A stretch of 64,000 nt of DNA from positions 1,157,381 through 1,221,380 of the forward strand of contig JAMPAQ010000001.1 of the NCBI GenBank assembly GCA_023667145.1, read 5' to 3'. The DNA comes from Pseudoflavonifractor sp. Lineage in GTDB: Bacteria; Bacteroidota; Bacteroidia; Bacteroidales; Muribaculaceae. Of the stretch, positions 9,130 through 17,134 are shown one piece after another (position 1 is the stretch's first letter; every line of letters starts with the position of its first letter). The notes under the pieces were generated by a model. It searched no databases and had not been told where the DNA came from. It saw only the letters and a program-made list of their open reading frames with translations. The position numbers were made by a program, and so were the translations under genes.

Positions 9130-9877
9130 AAACCTCCTCTCCGTATATTTCACCGCCGGATTTCCCACACTCGACTCCACCGGCGAGATCATCCGGCAAC
9201 TCGCTTCCCATGGTGTCGACATGATTGAGGTCGGGGTACCATTCTCCGACCCCATGGCCGACGGCCCGGTCATACAGCAGAGCAGCACCACCGCCCTGCG
9301 CAACGGCATGACCCTCCCGCTGCTCCTCGACCAGGTCGAGGCCGTGCGCGGCGAGGCCGGCGATGTCCCCCTCGTACTGATGGGCTATCTCAACCCCATG
9401 ATGCAATATGGCATCGAGCGCCTTTTCAAGCGCTGCAAGGAGGTCGGCATCGACGCCCTCATCATCCCCGACCTGCCCTTTGCAGACTACCTGCGCGACT
9501 ACAAGGAGCTGTGCGACCGCTACGACCTGCCGATTATAATGCTCATAACCCCCGAGACATCCGATGAGCGCATACGCCTCATCGACGACCACTGCTCCGG
9601 CTTCATCTACATGGTATCCTCCGCATCGACCACCGGCACCAAGGACAGCTTTGGTGATGCCCAAAACGACTACTTCACACGCATCGCCGCCCTTCCCCTC
9701 AAGCACGAGCGCCTCATCGGATTTGGCATCTCCAACGCCGACACCTATGCCAACGTCTGCCGCCACTCTGCCGGAGGCATCATCGGCTCACTCTTCATCA
9801 AATGCCTTGAGCGCAACGCCACCCGTGCCCAGGCCGTCGAAGACCTACTCGCCACCATCGGCCGCACAGAGGCATAG
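9086..9877 (+). CDS. trpA: Tryptophan synthase alpha chain
   Basis: A 263-residue TIM barrel that cleaves indole-3-glycerol phosphate and channels indole to TrpB. The catalytic Glu is in DMIEVGVPFSDP and the Asp in DPMADGP; GTK and GFGIS loops bind phosphate. It is the last gene of the operon and its first 44 nt overlap trpF. A start six nt downstream (9092) is also possible. No strong terminator is seen after it; a weak CGGAGA/TCTCCG hairpin lies near 9920-9950. Confidence 0.97.
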   Translation: MKMNRLQSLFGRKNKNLLSVYFTAGFPTLDSTGEIIRQLASHGVDMIEVGVPFSDPMADGPVIQQSSTTALRNGMTLPLLLDQVEAVRGEAGDVPLVLMGYLNPMMQYGIERLFKRCKEVGIDALIIPDLPFADYLRDYKELCDRYDLPIIMLITPETSDERIRLIDDHCSGFIYMVSSASTTGTKDSFGDAQNDYFTRIAALPLKHERLIGFGISNADTYANVCRHSAGGIIGSLFIKCLERNATRAQAVEDLLATIGRTEA

Positions 9878-10067
9878 CCCCCGCCACCATCAACCATCGG
9901 GAACGCGTCCAACGTCGGAGAAAGCCGGACATTATACAACAATCTCCGGCCCTCCCACAACTCCCACGTCATATCCCATGGAGGCTTGAGGCGAAAGACC
10001 GTTGCACTTCCTATTTGAGACCTTGGGTCCTACACAAATTTTCAGGTTGCAGTTTTTGAACAAAAAA

Positions 10068-10098
10068 TTTGCTGAAAGCAAAAAAAACAGTAACTTTG
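10068..10098 (+). promoter_or_regulatory. tRNA-Ser promoter
   Basis: TTTG at 10068-10071, a 19-nt spacer and TAACTTTG at 10091-10098 match the Bacteroidota promoter consensus exactly. The tRNA starts 28 nt further on. Confidence 0.75.
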
Positions 10099-10125
10099 CC
10101 CTCCGATTGAACGACCAATCCCCCT

Positions 10126-10211
10126 GGAGAGATGCCGGAGTGGTCGATCGGGGCGGTCTCGAAAACCGTTGTACCCTTTGGGTACCCAGGGTTCGAATCC
10201 CTGTCTCTCCG
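10126..10211 (+). tRNA. tRNA-Ser(CGA)
   Basis: An 86-nt class II tRNA. The acceptor arms GGAGAGA (10126-10132) and TCTCTCC (10204-10210) pair fully and G is the discriminator. The anticodon loop reads CTCGAAA, giving anticodon CGA for UCG serine codons. The long variable arm GTACCC TTTG GGTACC is the serine hallmark, and the T arm is CAGGG TTCGAAT CCCTG. CCA is not encoded. Confidence 0.95.
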
Positions 10212-10215
10212 CAAC

Positions 10216-10245
10216 AAGAGCTGCAAGCATAAGCGAGCAGCTCTT
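10216..10245 (+). terminator. Probable hairpin terminator or processing stem after tRNA-Ser
   Basis: AAGAGCTGC (10216-10224) pairs perfectly with GCAGCTCTT (10237-10245). Only a weak T-rich stretch follows, so it may act as a 3' stabiliser or partial terminator. Confidence 0.5.
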
Positions 10246-10377
10246 ATTGCATTTGTTCAGCTCCTGAACCTTAAATTTCGGCAATAAAACAAGTTTGTTG
10301 CCCAAATTAAGGCTCAGGGAATACCATATTGTGCAAAAGTCTCTAATGAGTAAAGTTCAACATTAATGTGTGGCAAA

Positions 10378-10410
10378 TTGCTGAACTTTGGAAACATTTC
10401 ATTAACTTTG
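10378..10410 (+). promoter_or_regulatory. Promoter of the XRE/ImmA/PIN operon
   Basis: TAACTTTG at 10403-10410 is an exact -7 box, with TTG at 10378-10380 upstream at a slightly long 22-nt spacing. It lies 20 nt before the first gene. Confidence 0.55.
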
Positions 10411-10429
10411 CCACAAGAAATAAGCCACG

Positions 10430-10768
10430 ATGATGAACCGTACCATACCAACCAACCTTAAGAAACTTAGAGAGGCAGCTCATTACACCCAAGATGAGGT
10501 TGCACAGGCTCTTGGCATAACCCGTTCAGCGTATAGCAACTATGAGTCCAGCGAGAGAGAGGTCCCATACGATGTCCTGGAAAAGGTGTCTAATCTTTTC
10601 GGATGCGATATGTATGTGCTTTTTGAGGATAACAAAAATGCCGAAGCAATGATATTTGCGTCTGCCTTCCGACTCGATGGCCTCGCACCCGAAGATTCCG
10701 CCGAGATCATCCGCTTTAAGGATATTGTAAAGTCTTATTTGAAGATGGAGGCAATTGAGGCAAAATGA
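10430..10768 (+). CDS. XRE-family helix-turn-helix protein
   Basis: A 112-residue protein with a Cro/C1-type helix-turn-helix at residues 8-62 (LKKLREAAHYTQDEVAQALG, then SAYSNYESSERE). The C-terminal half has no clear domain. It overlaps the next gene by four bases (ATGA), so it is co-translated with an ImmA/IrrE-type protease, the usual arrangement in which the protease cleaves or inactivates the repressor. It probably autoregulates the operon. Two adjacent ATG codons could serve as start. Confidence 0.88.
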   Translation: MMNRTIPTNLKKLREAAHYTQDEVAQALGITRSAYSNYESSEREVPYDVLEKVSNLFGCDMYVLFEDNKNAEAMIFASAFRLDGLAPEDSAEIIRFKDIVKSYLKMEAIEAK

Positions 10769-11472
10769 AAGCATCGTTGTTAAATCTCATAGAGCAACAA
10801 GTATCAGAGTTTCGCCAGCACATTGGGTTGAGCGATACTCAGGCTGTAAATCTGAAAAGTCTGTTGCTGAAACTTAATGTATTGACAGTATATCGCCCCC
10901 TGTCAAAAAATTTCTCCGGTATGAGTCTTAAAAGTCCCAATGGAGAAAGATTTATGCTCATCAATTGCAATCAGCCGCGAGGCCGCCAGCATTTTACAAT
11001 AGCCCACGAACTCTATCACTTATATATTGAGGAGAATCCAATACCTCATAATTGTGAAGCAGAGGGCAGTAAGAGTGAGTCTGAGCAATGTGCCGATGCT
11101 TTTGCCTTGATGTTTCTCATGCCTCATGCTGCAATCTTGCAGATGATTCCTGCTGAAGAGCTGAAGGGAAAAATTTCATTGGCCACAGTAATCCGATTGG
11201 AACATTATTTCTCCGTATCTCATCAAGCAATCGTAAATCGTCTTTTCGATACCAAATTCATTACACGGCAGGAACGTGACAAACTGCTTTCATATCCGGC
11301 TATGAGAACTGCGCAGGAATATGGATACGATACATCTCTTTATTTATCCGGCAACGAGAATCTGATAATCGGTAATTTTGGTGAGAAAGCCCGCCGGCTC
11401 TATGACGAGGAGAAAATCTCAGAAGGCCACTATCGTGAATTGCTTAACAAGATAGGAGTGTATGGCGAATAA
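10765..11472 (+). CDS. ImmA/IrrE-family metallo-endopeptidase
   Basis: A 235-residue protein with the zinc motif HELYH (residues 81-85) inside FTIAHELYHLYIEE, and the downstream ESEQCADAFALMFLMP segment, which supplies the third ligand in this family. Proteins of this type (ImmA, IrrE/DdrO partner) cleave XRE repressors, here presumably the product of the gene just upstream. It overlaps its neighbours by 4 and 11 nt. The target and the inducing signal cannot be read from the sequence. Confidence 0.88.
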   Translation: MKASLLNLIEQQVSEFRQHIGLSDTQAVNLKSLLLKLNVLTVYRPLSKNFSGMSLKSPNGERFMLINCNQPRGRQHFTIAHELYHLYIEENPIPHNCEAEGSKSESEQCADAFALMFLMPHAAILQMIPAEELKGKISLATVIRLEHYFSVSHQAIVNRLFDTKFITRQERDKLLSYPAMRTAQEYGYDTSLYLSGNENLIIGNFGEKARRLYDEEKISEGHYRELLNKIGVYGE

Positions 11473-11986
11473 GACAAAGATAGTCCTTGATGCCGATGTG
11501 ATTATTCACTTCATCAAAGCAGGACAGTTAAGCCTGTTGTTGAGCATATTCCCAGAATATCAATATCTGTTGCTTGATGTCGTATATGATGAAGTGAGCA
11601 AGCATCGGGAAACAAAAACTCAGATTGACAACACGCTGCAATTCTTCAGCTCAAGAATACAAAGGGTGAAGTTTGCTCCGAAAGGAGAGTCAATACGTGA
11701 GTATGCCCGTCTCTTGCAGACACTCGGCAGAGGGGAGAGTGCCTGTATGGTTTATTGTCGCGACAACCATGATGTGCTTGGCAGCAGCAATCTTCGTGAT
11801 ATTAAAGAATACTGCGCAGAAAATGGCATCACATATCTTACTACTCTCGATTTCTTATACTACGCATACGTCAGAAATAAGATTACGAAAGAACAGTGTG
11901 ATACCTTTATAAATGACGTGATAAGCAACGACAGCAAACTGCCACACATTGATATCTCGCAGTATATTTGTAACGTGCATATTTAA
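11462..11986 (+). CDS. PIN-domain-like protein, possible ribonuclease toxin
   Basis: A 174-residue protein. The pattern of acidic residues fits a PIN nuclease: IVLDADVIIHF at residues 7-17, an early DE in VVYDEVSKH, LGRGESACMVY in the middle and SSNLRDIKEYC followed by ITYLTTLDFLYYAY. PIN domains bind divalent metal and cut RNA. It is the third gene of the XRE/ImmA operon with an 11-nt overlap. It could be a toxin held in check by the XRE protein, or an effector released when ImmA removes it. The fold assignment is by motif only. Confidence 0.72.
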   Translation: MANKTKIVLDADVIIHFIKAGQLSLLLSIFPEYQYLLLDVVYDEVSKHRETKTQIDNTLQFFSSRIQRVKFAPKGESIREYARLLQTLGRGESACMVYCRDNHDVLGSSNLRDIKEYCAENGITYLTTLDFLYYAYVRNKITKEQCDTFINDVISNDSKLPHIDISQYICNVHI

Positions 11987-12030
11987 GTTTCAGCATCAAA
12001 AACTAAAAATCAACAAGATGAATTTCTACG

Positions 12031-12434
12031 ATGAAAGACATCGACAGCAATAAAAAATTTTGGGACAAGACGGCCAGGCTATACGCCCTTGTCCACGAAA
12101 ACATCAATCGCCGGTATTATAAGACGCTTACCCGATTAATCACATCACTGTTCAAGCTCTCCCATATCGTCCTTGAGATCGGGTGTGGGAGCGGACAGCT
12201 CACCCGCCCTCTCTCGCCATTGGCGGCTAAATGGATAGCAACCGATTTCTCCGACAAGATACCCGTAAGCGCAACACTCAAAGTCACTTCATATTTCATT
12301 AATTTCAAACTTTATTTATAACTTTACGCTGAAGTGAGATCACCAGTTGGCTGAGTGGCGGCCATAATTTCACAATTGCCACGCTCGCCATGCTTTCAAC
12401 CTTCTTCGGCCGACCGATTATTACCGTAAAATGA
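12031..12434 (+). pseudogene. Truncated SAM-dependent methyltransferase plus unrelated coding relic
   Basis: The first 96 codons (12031-12321) start as a class I methyltransferase: FWDKTARLYALV, then the SAM-binding motif I VLEIGCGSGQLT, then a motif II-like WIATDFS. After that the family similarity stops abruptly and the frame ends about 20 codons later, where about 200 residues would be expected. At 12333-12434 another open fragment without a start (ending in GRPIITVK and a stop) looks like the C-terminus of a hydrophobic protein. Both are best read as remnants left by a deletion at the end of the XRE module. Confidence 0.65.
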
Positions 12435-12444
12435 AATATTTGCG

Positions 12445-13269
12445 ATGAAAAAAGACAATAGTTTCACCCTCCGTTATGCGATGCTTGCACCATTAGCCCT
12501 CATGATAGCCACGATAGTATCAAGCTGCATCTCCTATTCCAATGCAAAACAAGACATCGCAAGCGACCTCAACGACGCGATGTTTGCCATGGCCAACGAG
12601 AATAGCGGGTTGTGGGCCCGACAGGACACCATCGCCGCACTGCGTCATATGCACGCGGCCACCCATAAGCCCCTCATCTATCAGGCTTCCGATGTCAAAT
12701 TCAGGAACCCGGCGCTTAGAGATGAGGCATACTTCACCCTCTCATTGGTCGACAGCAAAAACGTCGCGCCCAAGATTCACGACAACAAGACCCTTGCATG
12801 GCAATCGACAAGTCGATTTGCCTCCGACTCCATCATGCTCATGCCCGAGCGTGCCGCCGATGGGCTTGCCATCCGGGTCCAAGGATTTGCCGACTGCTCT
12901 ATGGCATCCGTATTCGCCGCTTCCGACCAAAGATTGCCCGGCGTACTTCTCGTCCTCTCCATCCTTTCTATGGCGAGCATGTTAGTTTGGAGAAGAAAAG
13001 AAATGGAAGCCTCGCCGTCATCAGCAATCAATCCTCTTGATGGCATCAGGCTCACACCGATGCAACGGCAGTTTGCCCAATTGCTCCTTGACTCGCCCCA
13101 CATGAGGGTCGACAAATCCACCCTATGCTCAACCCTGTGGGGCAATAAAACCAACGCTGAGGAGTCTCTATACACCCTCGTCAGGCGCACCAAAACCGCT
13201 CTCGCAGCGTCTAACATCGAGATTGTCTGCAACCGTGGCGACTCTTACGAATTGCGCGTAAAAGACTGA
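12445..13269 (+). CDS. Membrane-anchored winged-helix transcription regulator (ToxR-like layout)
   Basis: A 274-residue protein with a hydrophobic N-terminal segment (about residues 11-30), a roughly 130-residue extracytoplasmic region, a second membrane helix (LPGVLLVLSILSMASMLVW), then a C-terminal domain of about 80 residues (IRLTPMQRQFAQLLLDSPHMRVDKSTLCSTLWG...LYTLVRRTKTAL) that fits an OmpR/PhoB-type winged helix. This inverts the ToxR order: the sensor is N-terminal and the DNA-binding part C-terminal. It probably senses a periplasmic state and acts on the outer-membrane barrel gene that starts 98 nt downstream. Three phased TGTCAG repeats lie in that gap. Confidence 0.75.
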   Translation: MKKDNSFTLRYAMLAPLALMIATIVSSCISYSNAKQDIASDLNDAMFAMANENSGLWARQDTIAALRHMHAATHKPLIYQASDVKFRNPALRDEAYFTLSLVDSKNVAPKIHDNKTLAWQSTSRFASDSIMLMPERAADGLAIRVQGFADCSMASVFAASDQRLPGVLLVLSILSMASMLVWRRKEMEASPSSAINPLDGIRLTPMQRQFAQLLLDSPHMRVDKSTLCSTLWGNKTNAEESLYTLVRRTKTALAASNIEIVCNRGDSYELRVKD

Positions 13270-13279
13270 ACCTCTGCAT

Positions 13280-13312
13280 TGTCAGCATTTGTCAGACAAA
13301 TGTCAGACAAAT
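13280..13312. promoter_or_regulatory. Phased TGTCAG direct repeats, candidate operator
   Basis: TGTCAG occurs at 13280, 13290 and 13301, so the copies are 10 and 11 bp apart and lie on one face of the helix. The middle of the block also contains the perfect palindrome ATTTGTC A GACAAAT. Tandem half-sites spaced one turn apart are how OmpR/PhoB winged helices bind, and TGTCA is the half-site core of the E. coli pho box. A winged-helix regulator is encoded immediately to the left. Confidence 0.6.
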
Positions 13313-13366
13313 TTTAGGGCCTGATTGCGTTTTTTTCGCTTGCTTGCAGAAAAAATTCGCATCAGC

Positions 13367-15427
13367 ATGAAAAAGTTACTTTTATCCCTATCGCTGGCAT
13401 TGCCTCTAACAACATTCGCCCAACAGGCCCTTACCACCGACTCCATCTCCAGCACCCTCGACGAAGTGGTGGTCACTGCCGACACGCAGATTGAGACCTC
13501 CTCAAAGGCCATCCTCCTCCCCACCAAACTGGATAAGAAACACAGCACCAACGGCTACTCGCTCTTGGAAAATATGAATTTGCCCGATTTCAACGTCAAC
13601 GCCTCGGCAAAGACCATCTCGACAGCAGCCGGTCGCGACGTGAGAATACTCGTCAATGGCGTTGAGGTTGCCCCCGACGAACTCGCCACCCTCGCGGCAT
13701 CAGAGATTGTGCAGATTGACTACCAACGCAATCCCGGGGGCCGCTATGTCGGGAGCGGCGCGGTAATCAATTTCATCACCGTGCGATATGATTATGGCGG
13801 CAATCTCTATCTCTCCGCCGATGAGGGATTGGCGCGACAATACGGCAACTATATCGACATGGCCAACTATAAGAAAAACGCGCTCACGCTGACCCTCACA
13901 GCCAATGGTAAATGGGATAACCACTCCCTGCTGAACAGCTCCGACAACATGTTCATGCTCAATGACGGCATCCTGACCCAGTCCGTTAAGCCCATCATTG
14001 GCACGAGCCGCACGAATTCCCAATACGTCAATTTCAAGTTGGCACACACCACACAGCATCACGCCTTTGACATCTCACTCGCATTGACACGGAGCGCCAT
14101 GCCCGAAAACCGCCTACAGGACATCGTCACCTACAACGGGCTGTATGATTTCACCTCAATCGCCACCCGAAGCAGCACTGAAAGCGGTCTCTCGCCCGTC
14201 ATGAAGATGCACTACAACCTCTATCTTCCCGGTGGTCACACCATCATGGCCAATGCCAACGTGCGCTACGGCCACACCGATTTCTACAGTCTCTACGATG
14301 AGACAAACACCGCTGCGATTCAGAATAATACGTCAGAAAACAACATCCTCGCCAGTGTCACTCTTGGCTATTTCAAGCAATTCTCCGGCGGTCTGAGTCT
14401 CGGGGCGACGGTCGATGAGTATTACAACTACTACCACGACTCCTACTCCGGCAGTTTCAACAGCAAGCAGACACTGCGAAACAATCACGCCATGGCGATG
14501 GCCCATGTCGACCACAACCTGCCATTCGGACTGTCCTACTACATATCCGCCGGCCTCAAAGACCTGTATTCCACCATCAGCAACCACAGCGACAACCAGT
14601 TTGCCCCAATGGCCTTCTACGGCGCGACCTACGCCATTAATCAGAGACATACGCTCTCGGTCACAGGCAGTTACACCCACAGCATCTACAACCCGTCCTA
14701 CAAAAACGATGCCGTGATACGCACCTCATTCTTTGAGGCCACAATGGGCAATCCCGACCTTGGGCAAGTGGATGCCTTTCAAAACCTCGTCAGCTACAAT
14801 GGCCGCGTCGGCCATCTCGGCCTGTCGTTTACCTACGATTTCCTCAAATACTTCCACAACACCTCCAACCGATACTTTGCCCAAGACGGCATCATGTACC
14901 ATCAACTGATAAACGACGGCAACTTCTCCTACTATAAACTGACGTTTGGCTTGTCGGCCAATCTTCTTGACAACAAGCTCCGTCTCAAAGGCAACGCCAC
15001 GTTCAGCATCAACCGCTTCGACTCAAGTTATCGCCCCGTCATCAGCAACGACTGGAGAGCCGATTTCAGCGCCACCTACATGTTTGGCGACTGGCAACTG
15101 CGTGGCGCTTATGCACTACCCTACGACGCGCTCAGCATCGAGGGCACCAAAATCCACAATCCGTCCCAATACTCACTGTCATTAAGTTGGCAGCACGGCA
15201 ACTGGGCCACCACGTTCACTGCCGGGAACTTCCTCGACCACCGCATGGCAACTCGCACCAACGCCGACCACCTCGTTTACCGCTCCGATTCACAATCCCT
15301 AAGCGACTCACTCGGCCGAGACATCAGCCTATCCGTCACCTACACCCTACCCTACGGCAAAAAGACCGCCCGTGACCGCGTCGAGACTGAATCCAAAGTC
15401 AACTCCGCAATCCTCCGCCCCTTCTAA
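13367..15427 (+). CDS. TonB-dependent outer-membrane beta-barrel protein (OMP_b-brl_3 type)
   Basis: 686 residues from the ATG at 13367, chosen because it starts a good signal peptide (MKKLLLSLSLALPLTTFAQ). A short plug-like region (DEVVVTADTQIE, GRDVRILVNGVEVAPDEL, IDYQRNPGGRYVGSGAVINFIT) precedes a barrel of alternating aromatic strands with the ATMGNPDLGQVDAF motif. It is a paralogue of the protein at 2-1978. Its neighbour is a membrane-bound regulator, so its expression may respond to an envelope signal. The ligand is unknown. Confidence 0.88.
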   Translation: MKKLLLSLSLALPLTTFAQQALTTDSISSTLDEVVVTADTQIETSSKAILLPTKLDKKHSTNGYSLLENMNLPDFNVNASAKTISTAAGRDVRILVNGVEVAPDELATLAASEIVQIDYQRNPGGRYVGSGAVINFITVRYDYGGNLYLSADEGLARQYGNYIDMANYKKNALTLTLTANGKWDNHSLLNSSDNMFMLNDGILTQSVKPIIGTSRTNSQYVNFKLAHTTQHHAFDISLALTRSAMPENRLQDIVTYNGLYDFTSIATRSSTESGLSPVMKMHYNLYLPGGHTIMANANVRYGHTDFYSLYDETNTAAIQNNTSENNILASVTLGYFKQFSGGLSLGATVDEYYNYYHDSYSGSFNSKQTLRNNHAMAMAHVDHNLPFGLSYYISAGLKDLYSTISNHSDNQFAPMAFYGATYAINQRHTLSVTGSYTHSIYNPSYKNDAVIRTSFFEATMGNPDLGQVDAFQNLVSYNGRVGHLGLSFTYDFLKYFHNTSNRYFAQDGIMYHQLINDGNFSYYKLTFGLSANLLDNKLRLKGNATFSINRFDSSYRPVISNDWRADFSATYMFGDWQLRGAYALPYDALSIEGTKIHNPSQYSLSLSWQHGNWATTFTAGNFLDHRMATRTNADHLVYRSDSQSLSDSLGRDISLSVTYTLPYGKKTARDRVETESKVNSAILRPF

Positions 15428-15464
15428 TCCACCCCCACATCCCCATTCCTAAGACGCAAGTCCA

Positions 15465-15512
15465 GCATTTTATCGGAATTTACACTACCAAAATCTGCAT
15501 TTTATCGGAATT
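15465..15512. repeat. Direct repeat GCATTTTATCGGAATT x2
   Basis: Identical 16-bp copies at 15465-15480 and 15497-15512, 32 bp apart, about three helical turns. No gene covers them. They may be a protein-binding site or a remnant of a lost gene. The rest of 15428-15583 shows nothing recognisable. Confidence 0.5.
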
Positions 15513-15583
15513 GGTTGTATTTTTACACTCAAAATGTATTGATTGATGACATTCAAATCAATATCGTCTCCGCTTATGAATGA

Positions 15584-15712
15584 CTACTCAACAAGCCGGA
15601 GTGATGGCGAAACCATGGCAGCGCTACCATCTGTGGTATCCATCGCCATCCGGCTCACCTTACCCGGCATAATGAGGTAGAGATTCTCGTTGGTAATCAT
15701 TGGCACCGGCAT
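15584..15712 (-). CDS. Possible small protein or gene remnant (42 aa)
   Basis: A minus-strand frame of 42 codons starting MPVPMITNENLYLIMPGKV. Its composition is protein-like rather than random, and the frame stays open upstream into the neighbouring gene in a different phase, so it may be the surviving C-terminus of a longer protein cut by a frameshift. It lies just downstream of the DUF3990 operon. No family is recognised. Confidence 0.25.
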   Translation of the reverse strand: MPVPMITNENLYLIMPGKVSRMAMDTTDGSAAMVSPSLRLVE

Positions 15713-15717
15713 ATCGT

Positions 15718-15951
15718 TCAATGCTTTATTGAATTGTCCTTGTTTTCAAGATGTTCCTCCCACACAAGAGTGGCAAGATACTTCTCGCTGCGACAATGTA
15801 GGTCGGCCACCTTTTCCTCAATCAGCTGTGCGGTTTCAGACTGATAATATATATTGGTGGCATCTTCAAGAGATACGCCAAATAGCTCATTCATAGCCAT
15901 TATTATAGCAGCATTCTTATTGCCACGAAGATACAATTCTGTTTCGGTCAT
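15718..15951 (-). CDS. Small conserved partner of the DUF3990 operon
   Basis: A 77-residue acidic, helical protein (MTETELYLRGNKNAAIIMAMNEL...). It overlaps the DUF3990 gene by four bases, which implies coupled translation. Proteins of this kind commonly follow DUF3990 genes in Bacteroidota, but I cannot name the family with certainty. Size, acidity and position would fit an antitoxin or immunity function. That role is inferred from context only. Confidence 0.65.
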   Translation of the reverse strand: MTETELYLRGNKNAAIIMAMNELFGVSLEDATNIYYQSETAQLIEEKVADLHCRSEKYLATLVWEEHLENKDNSIKH

Positions 15952-16418
15952 AACTTCACACTGTTTTTATGTTTCAGACACTCATCAAGCATATGCTGTG
16001 AACGGATGCAATATTGATTGTTGGGCTTCTCATATTTGAGTTTACCGATGGCGGCTTCAGCGGTTATGTCACCACTGAAATAAAGTTCCAGTGTGCGGAT
16101 AACTTTATCATTGGCTATTCCTCCGATAACGAGGTCAAAGTCCGAGTTGTCTTCTCCTCTCCGGCATTGTGTGACAAAAGTCAGCCAATCCATATCATAA
16201 TGCTCAAAGCGTAGGATTTTCCAATCTGCGGGATTTATATCAAATTCGTAGATGTTTAGCCACGCGTCCAATTCGCGGCGAATAAATCGATTGCCGTACT
16301 GTTTGGCCTGTTCTTCAAGTGAAGTCAGACAAAAGCCTCTCCCAAAATCAAGAAACTCACGCGAAAACGAAATATCAGGATGCTCTACTGTCAAAGGTGA
16401 CGAATGGTAAAGTTTCAT
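15948..16418 (-). CDS. DUF3990 protein, predicted ADP-ribosyltransferase-like toxin
   Basis: A 156-residue protein. The N-terminus (LYHSSPLTVEHPDI, then LDFGRGFCLTSLEEQAKQYG) matches the DUF3990 signature, a family placed in the ADP-ribosyltransferase fold. The His of LYHSS and the aromatic/Thr of FCLT would correspond to NAD-binding positions. The gene sits between two small genes with 4-bp overlaps on both sides, which is toxin-antitoxin-like packing. The modified target is unknown. The identification is from motif memory, not a search. Confidence 0.72.
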   Translation of the reverse strand: MKLYHSSPLTVEHPDISFSREFLDFGRGFCLTSLEEQAKQYGNRFIRRELDAWLNIYEFDINPADWKILRFEHYDMDWLTFVTQCRRGEDNSDFDLVIGGIANDKVIRTLELYFSGDITAEAAIGKLKYEKPNNQYCIRSQHMLDECLKHKNSVKL

Positions 16419-16633
16419 TGTGGCAACACTCCTTTCTCCCTCATGAAATCAATTATATCCTCCAACAGGTAACGTGCTCCAAAAGTATGAAGAACGTCAT
16501 ACGAAGGTACAATGTAGCCATAAAGAATTCCCGACTTCATTAGACGTCGGTAAACATCGCTCTGCGGCAGGTTTAGCCAACTGGCAAGTTTGCTGATGAG
16601 CCATGTTACAAATTCAAGAGTTGTCTTGTCCAT
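16415..16633 (-). CDS. DUF3791 family small protein
   Basis: A 72-residue protein (MDKTTLEFVTWLISKLASWL, then SGILYGYIVPSYDVLHTFG and YLLEDIIDFMREKGV). The YDVLHT..G..YLLEDI pattern is the DUF3791 signature. It is the first gene of the three-gene operon and probably the antitoxin or accessory factor of the DUF3990 protein, whose start codon overlaps its stop. Confidence 0.75.
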   Translation of the reverse strand: MDKTTLEFVTWLISKLASWLNLPQSDVYRRLMKSGILYGYIVPSYDVLHTFGARYLLEDIIDFMREKGVLPQ

Positions 16634-16684
16634 ATCAAACCATCTTTATTTCTATAACGAGAAATCATCTAATAATGTTATCCG

Positions 16685-16912
16685 TTAGAAATCATCATCG
16701 AATATTCCCGAATCCAAGTCATCATCGAAGTCCTGTTGGACATAATCTTTGTGGCTGTAACTCCCATATCCGTCACAATGATTGCGGTGATTAGAGTGGT
16801 CCGTGTAACGTTGACCCTCACTTTGGCGACGTTCCCAAAAGGATTCATTCTTGCGATGACCAAATAGCCAGTCAAACACTAACATATCTCGCATAAAACT
16901 CCAGAAGCCCAT
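16685..16912 (-). CDS. Small hypothetical protein with acidic C-terminus
   Basis: 75 residues from the ATG at 16912. The N-terminus is hydrophobic and aromatic (MGFWSFMRDMLVFDWLFG), the middle is polar and His-rich (TDHSNHRNHCDGYG), and the tail is Asp/Phe-rich (DFDDDLDSGIFDDDF). Small proteins with this look occur in gut Bacteroidales, but no function is known. It stands alone between the DUF3990 operon and the restriction genes. Confidence 0.5.
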   Translation of the reverse strand: MGFWSFMRDMLVFDWLFGHRKNESFWERRQSEGQRYTDHSNHRNHCDGYGSYSHKDYVQQDFDDDLDSGIFDDDF

Positions 16913-16995
16913 ATTCCTATATTTTGATATTAAAGATTTTATCAATTGTTGTGAAAAACGTAGTAAATTTCAGTTGGCCCTCGCGTTCAAATATC

Positions 16996-17124
16996 CTACG
17001 CAAATTTTTTGAATACACACTTGTTATAGTAATAGTTGATGTTGTAGTAGAAGCCGTGGGGTGTCTTCGGACATAAACACCTAATGAAGCGGTCGCGGTC
17101 AATCTTCTTGTCAAGTTTAACCAT
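16996..17124 (-). CDS. Possible 42-aa basic protein
   Basis: A minus-strand frame starting MVKLDKKIDRDRFIRCLCPK and ending in KKFA. It is rich in Lys, Arg and Tyr. It is short, has no recognised relatives, and ends near a restriction gene, so it may be a relic. The remainder of 16913-17134 shows nothing else. Confidence 0.25.
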   Translation of the reverse strand: MVKLDKKIDRDRFIRCLCPKTPHGFYYNINYYYNKCVFKKFA

Positions 17125-17134
17125 GCGACCGGTA

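Noticed and set aside
9878..10060. Terminator after trpA
   Set aside because: Only a short CGGAGA/TCTCCG pairing with a long loop and no T run; not strong enough to list.
10126..10211. tRNA-Ser as an attachment site
   Set aside because: I looked for a second copy of the T-arm and acceptor 3' sequence downstream and saw none up to 20.4 kb, and there is no integrase.
16917..17114. 65-codon minus-strand frame rich in Thr and Ser
   Set aside because: Low-complexity translation overlapping a better, Lys/Tyr-rich frame; no support for either beyond length.
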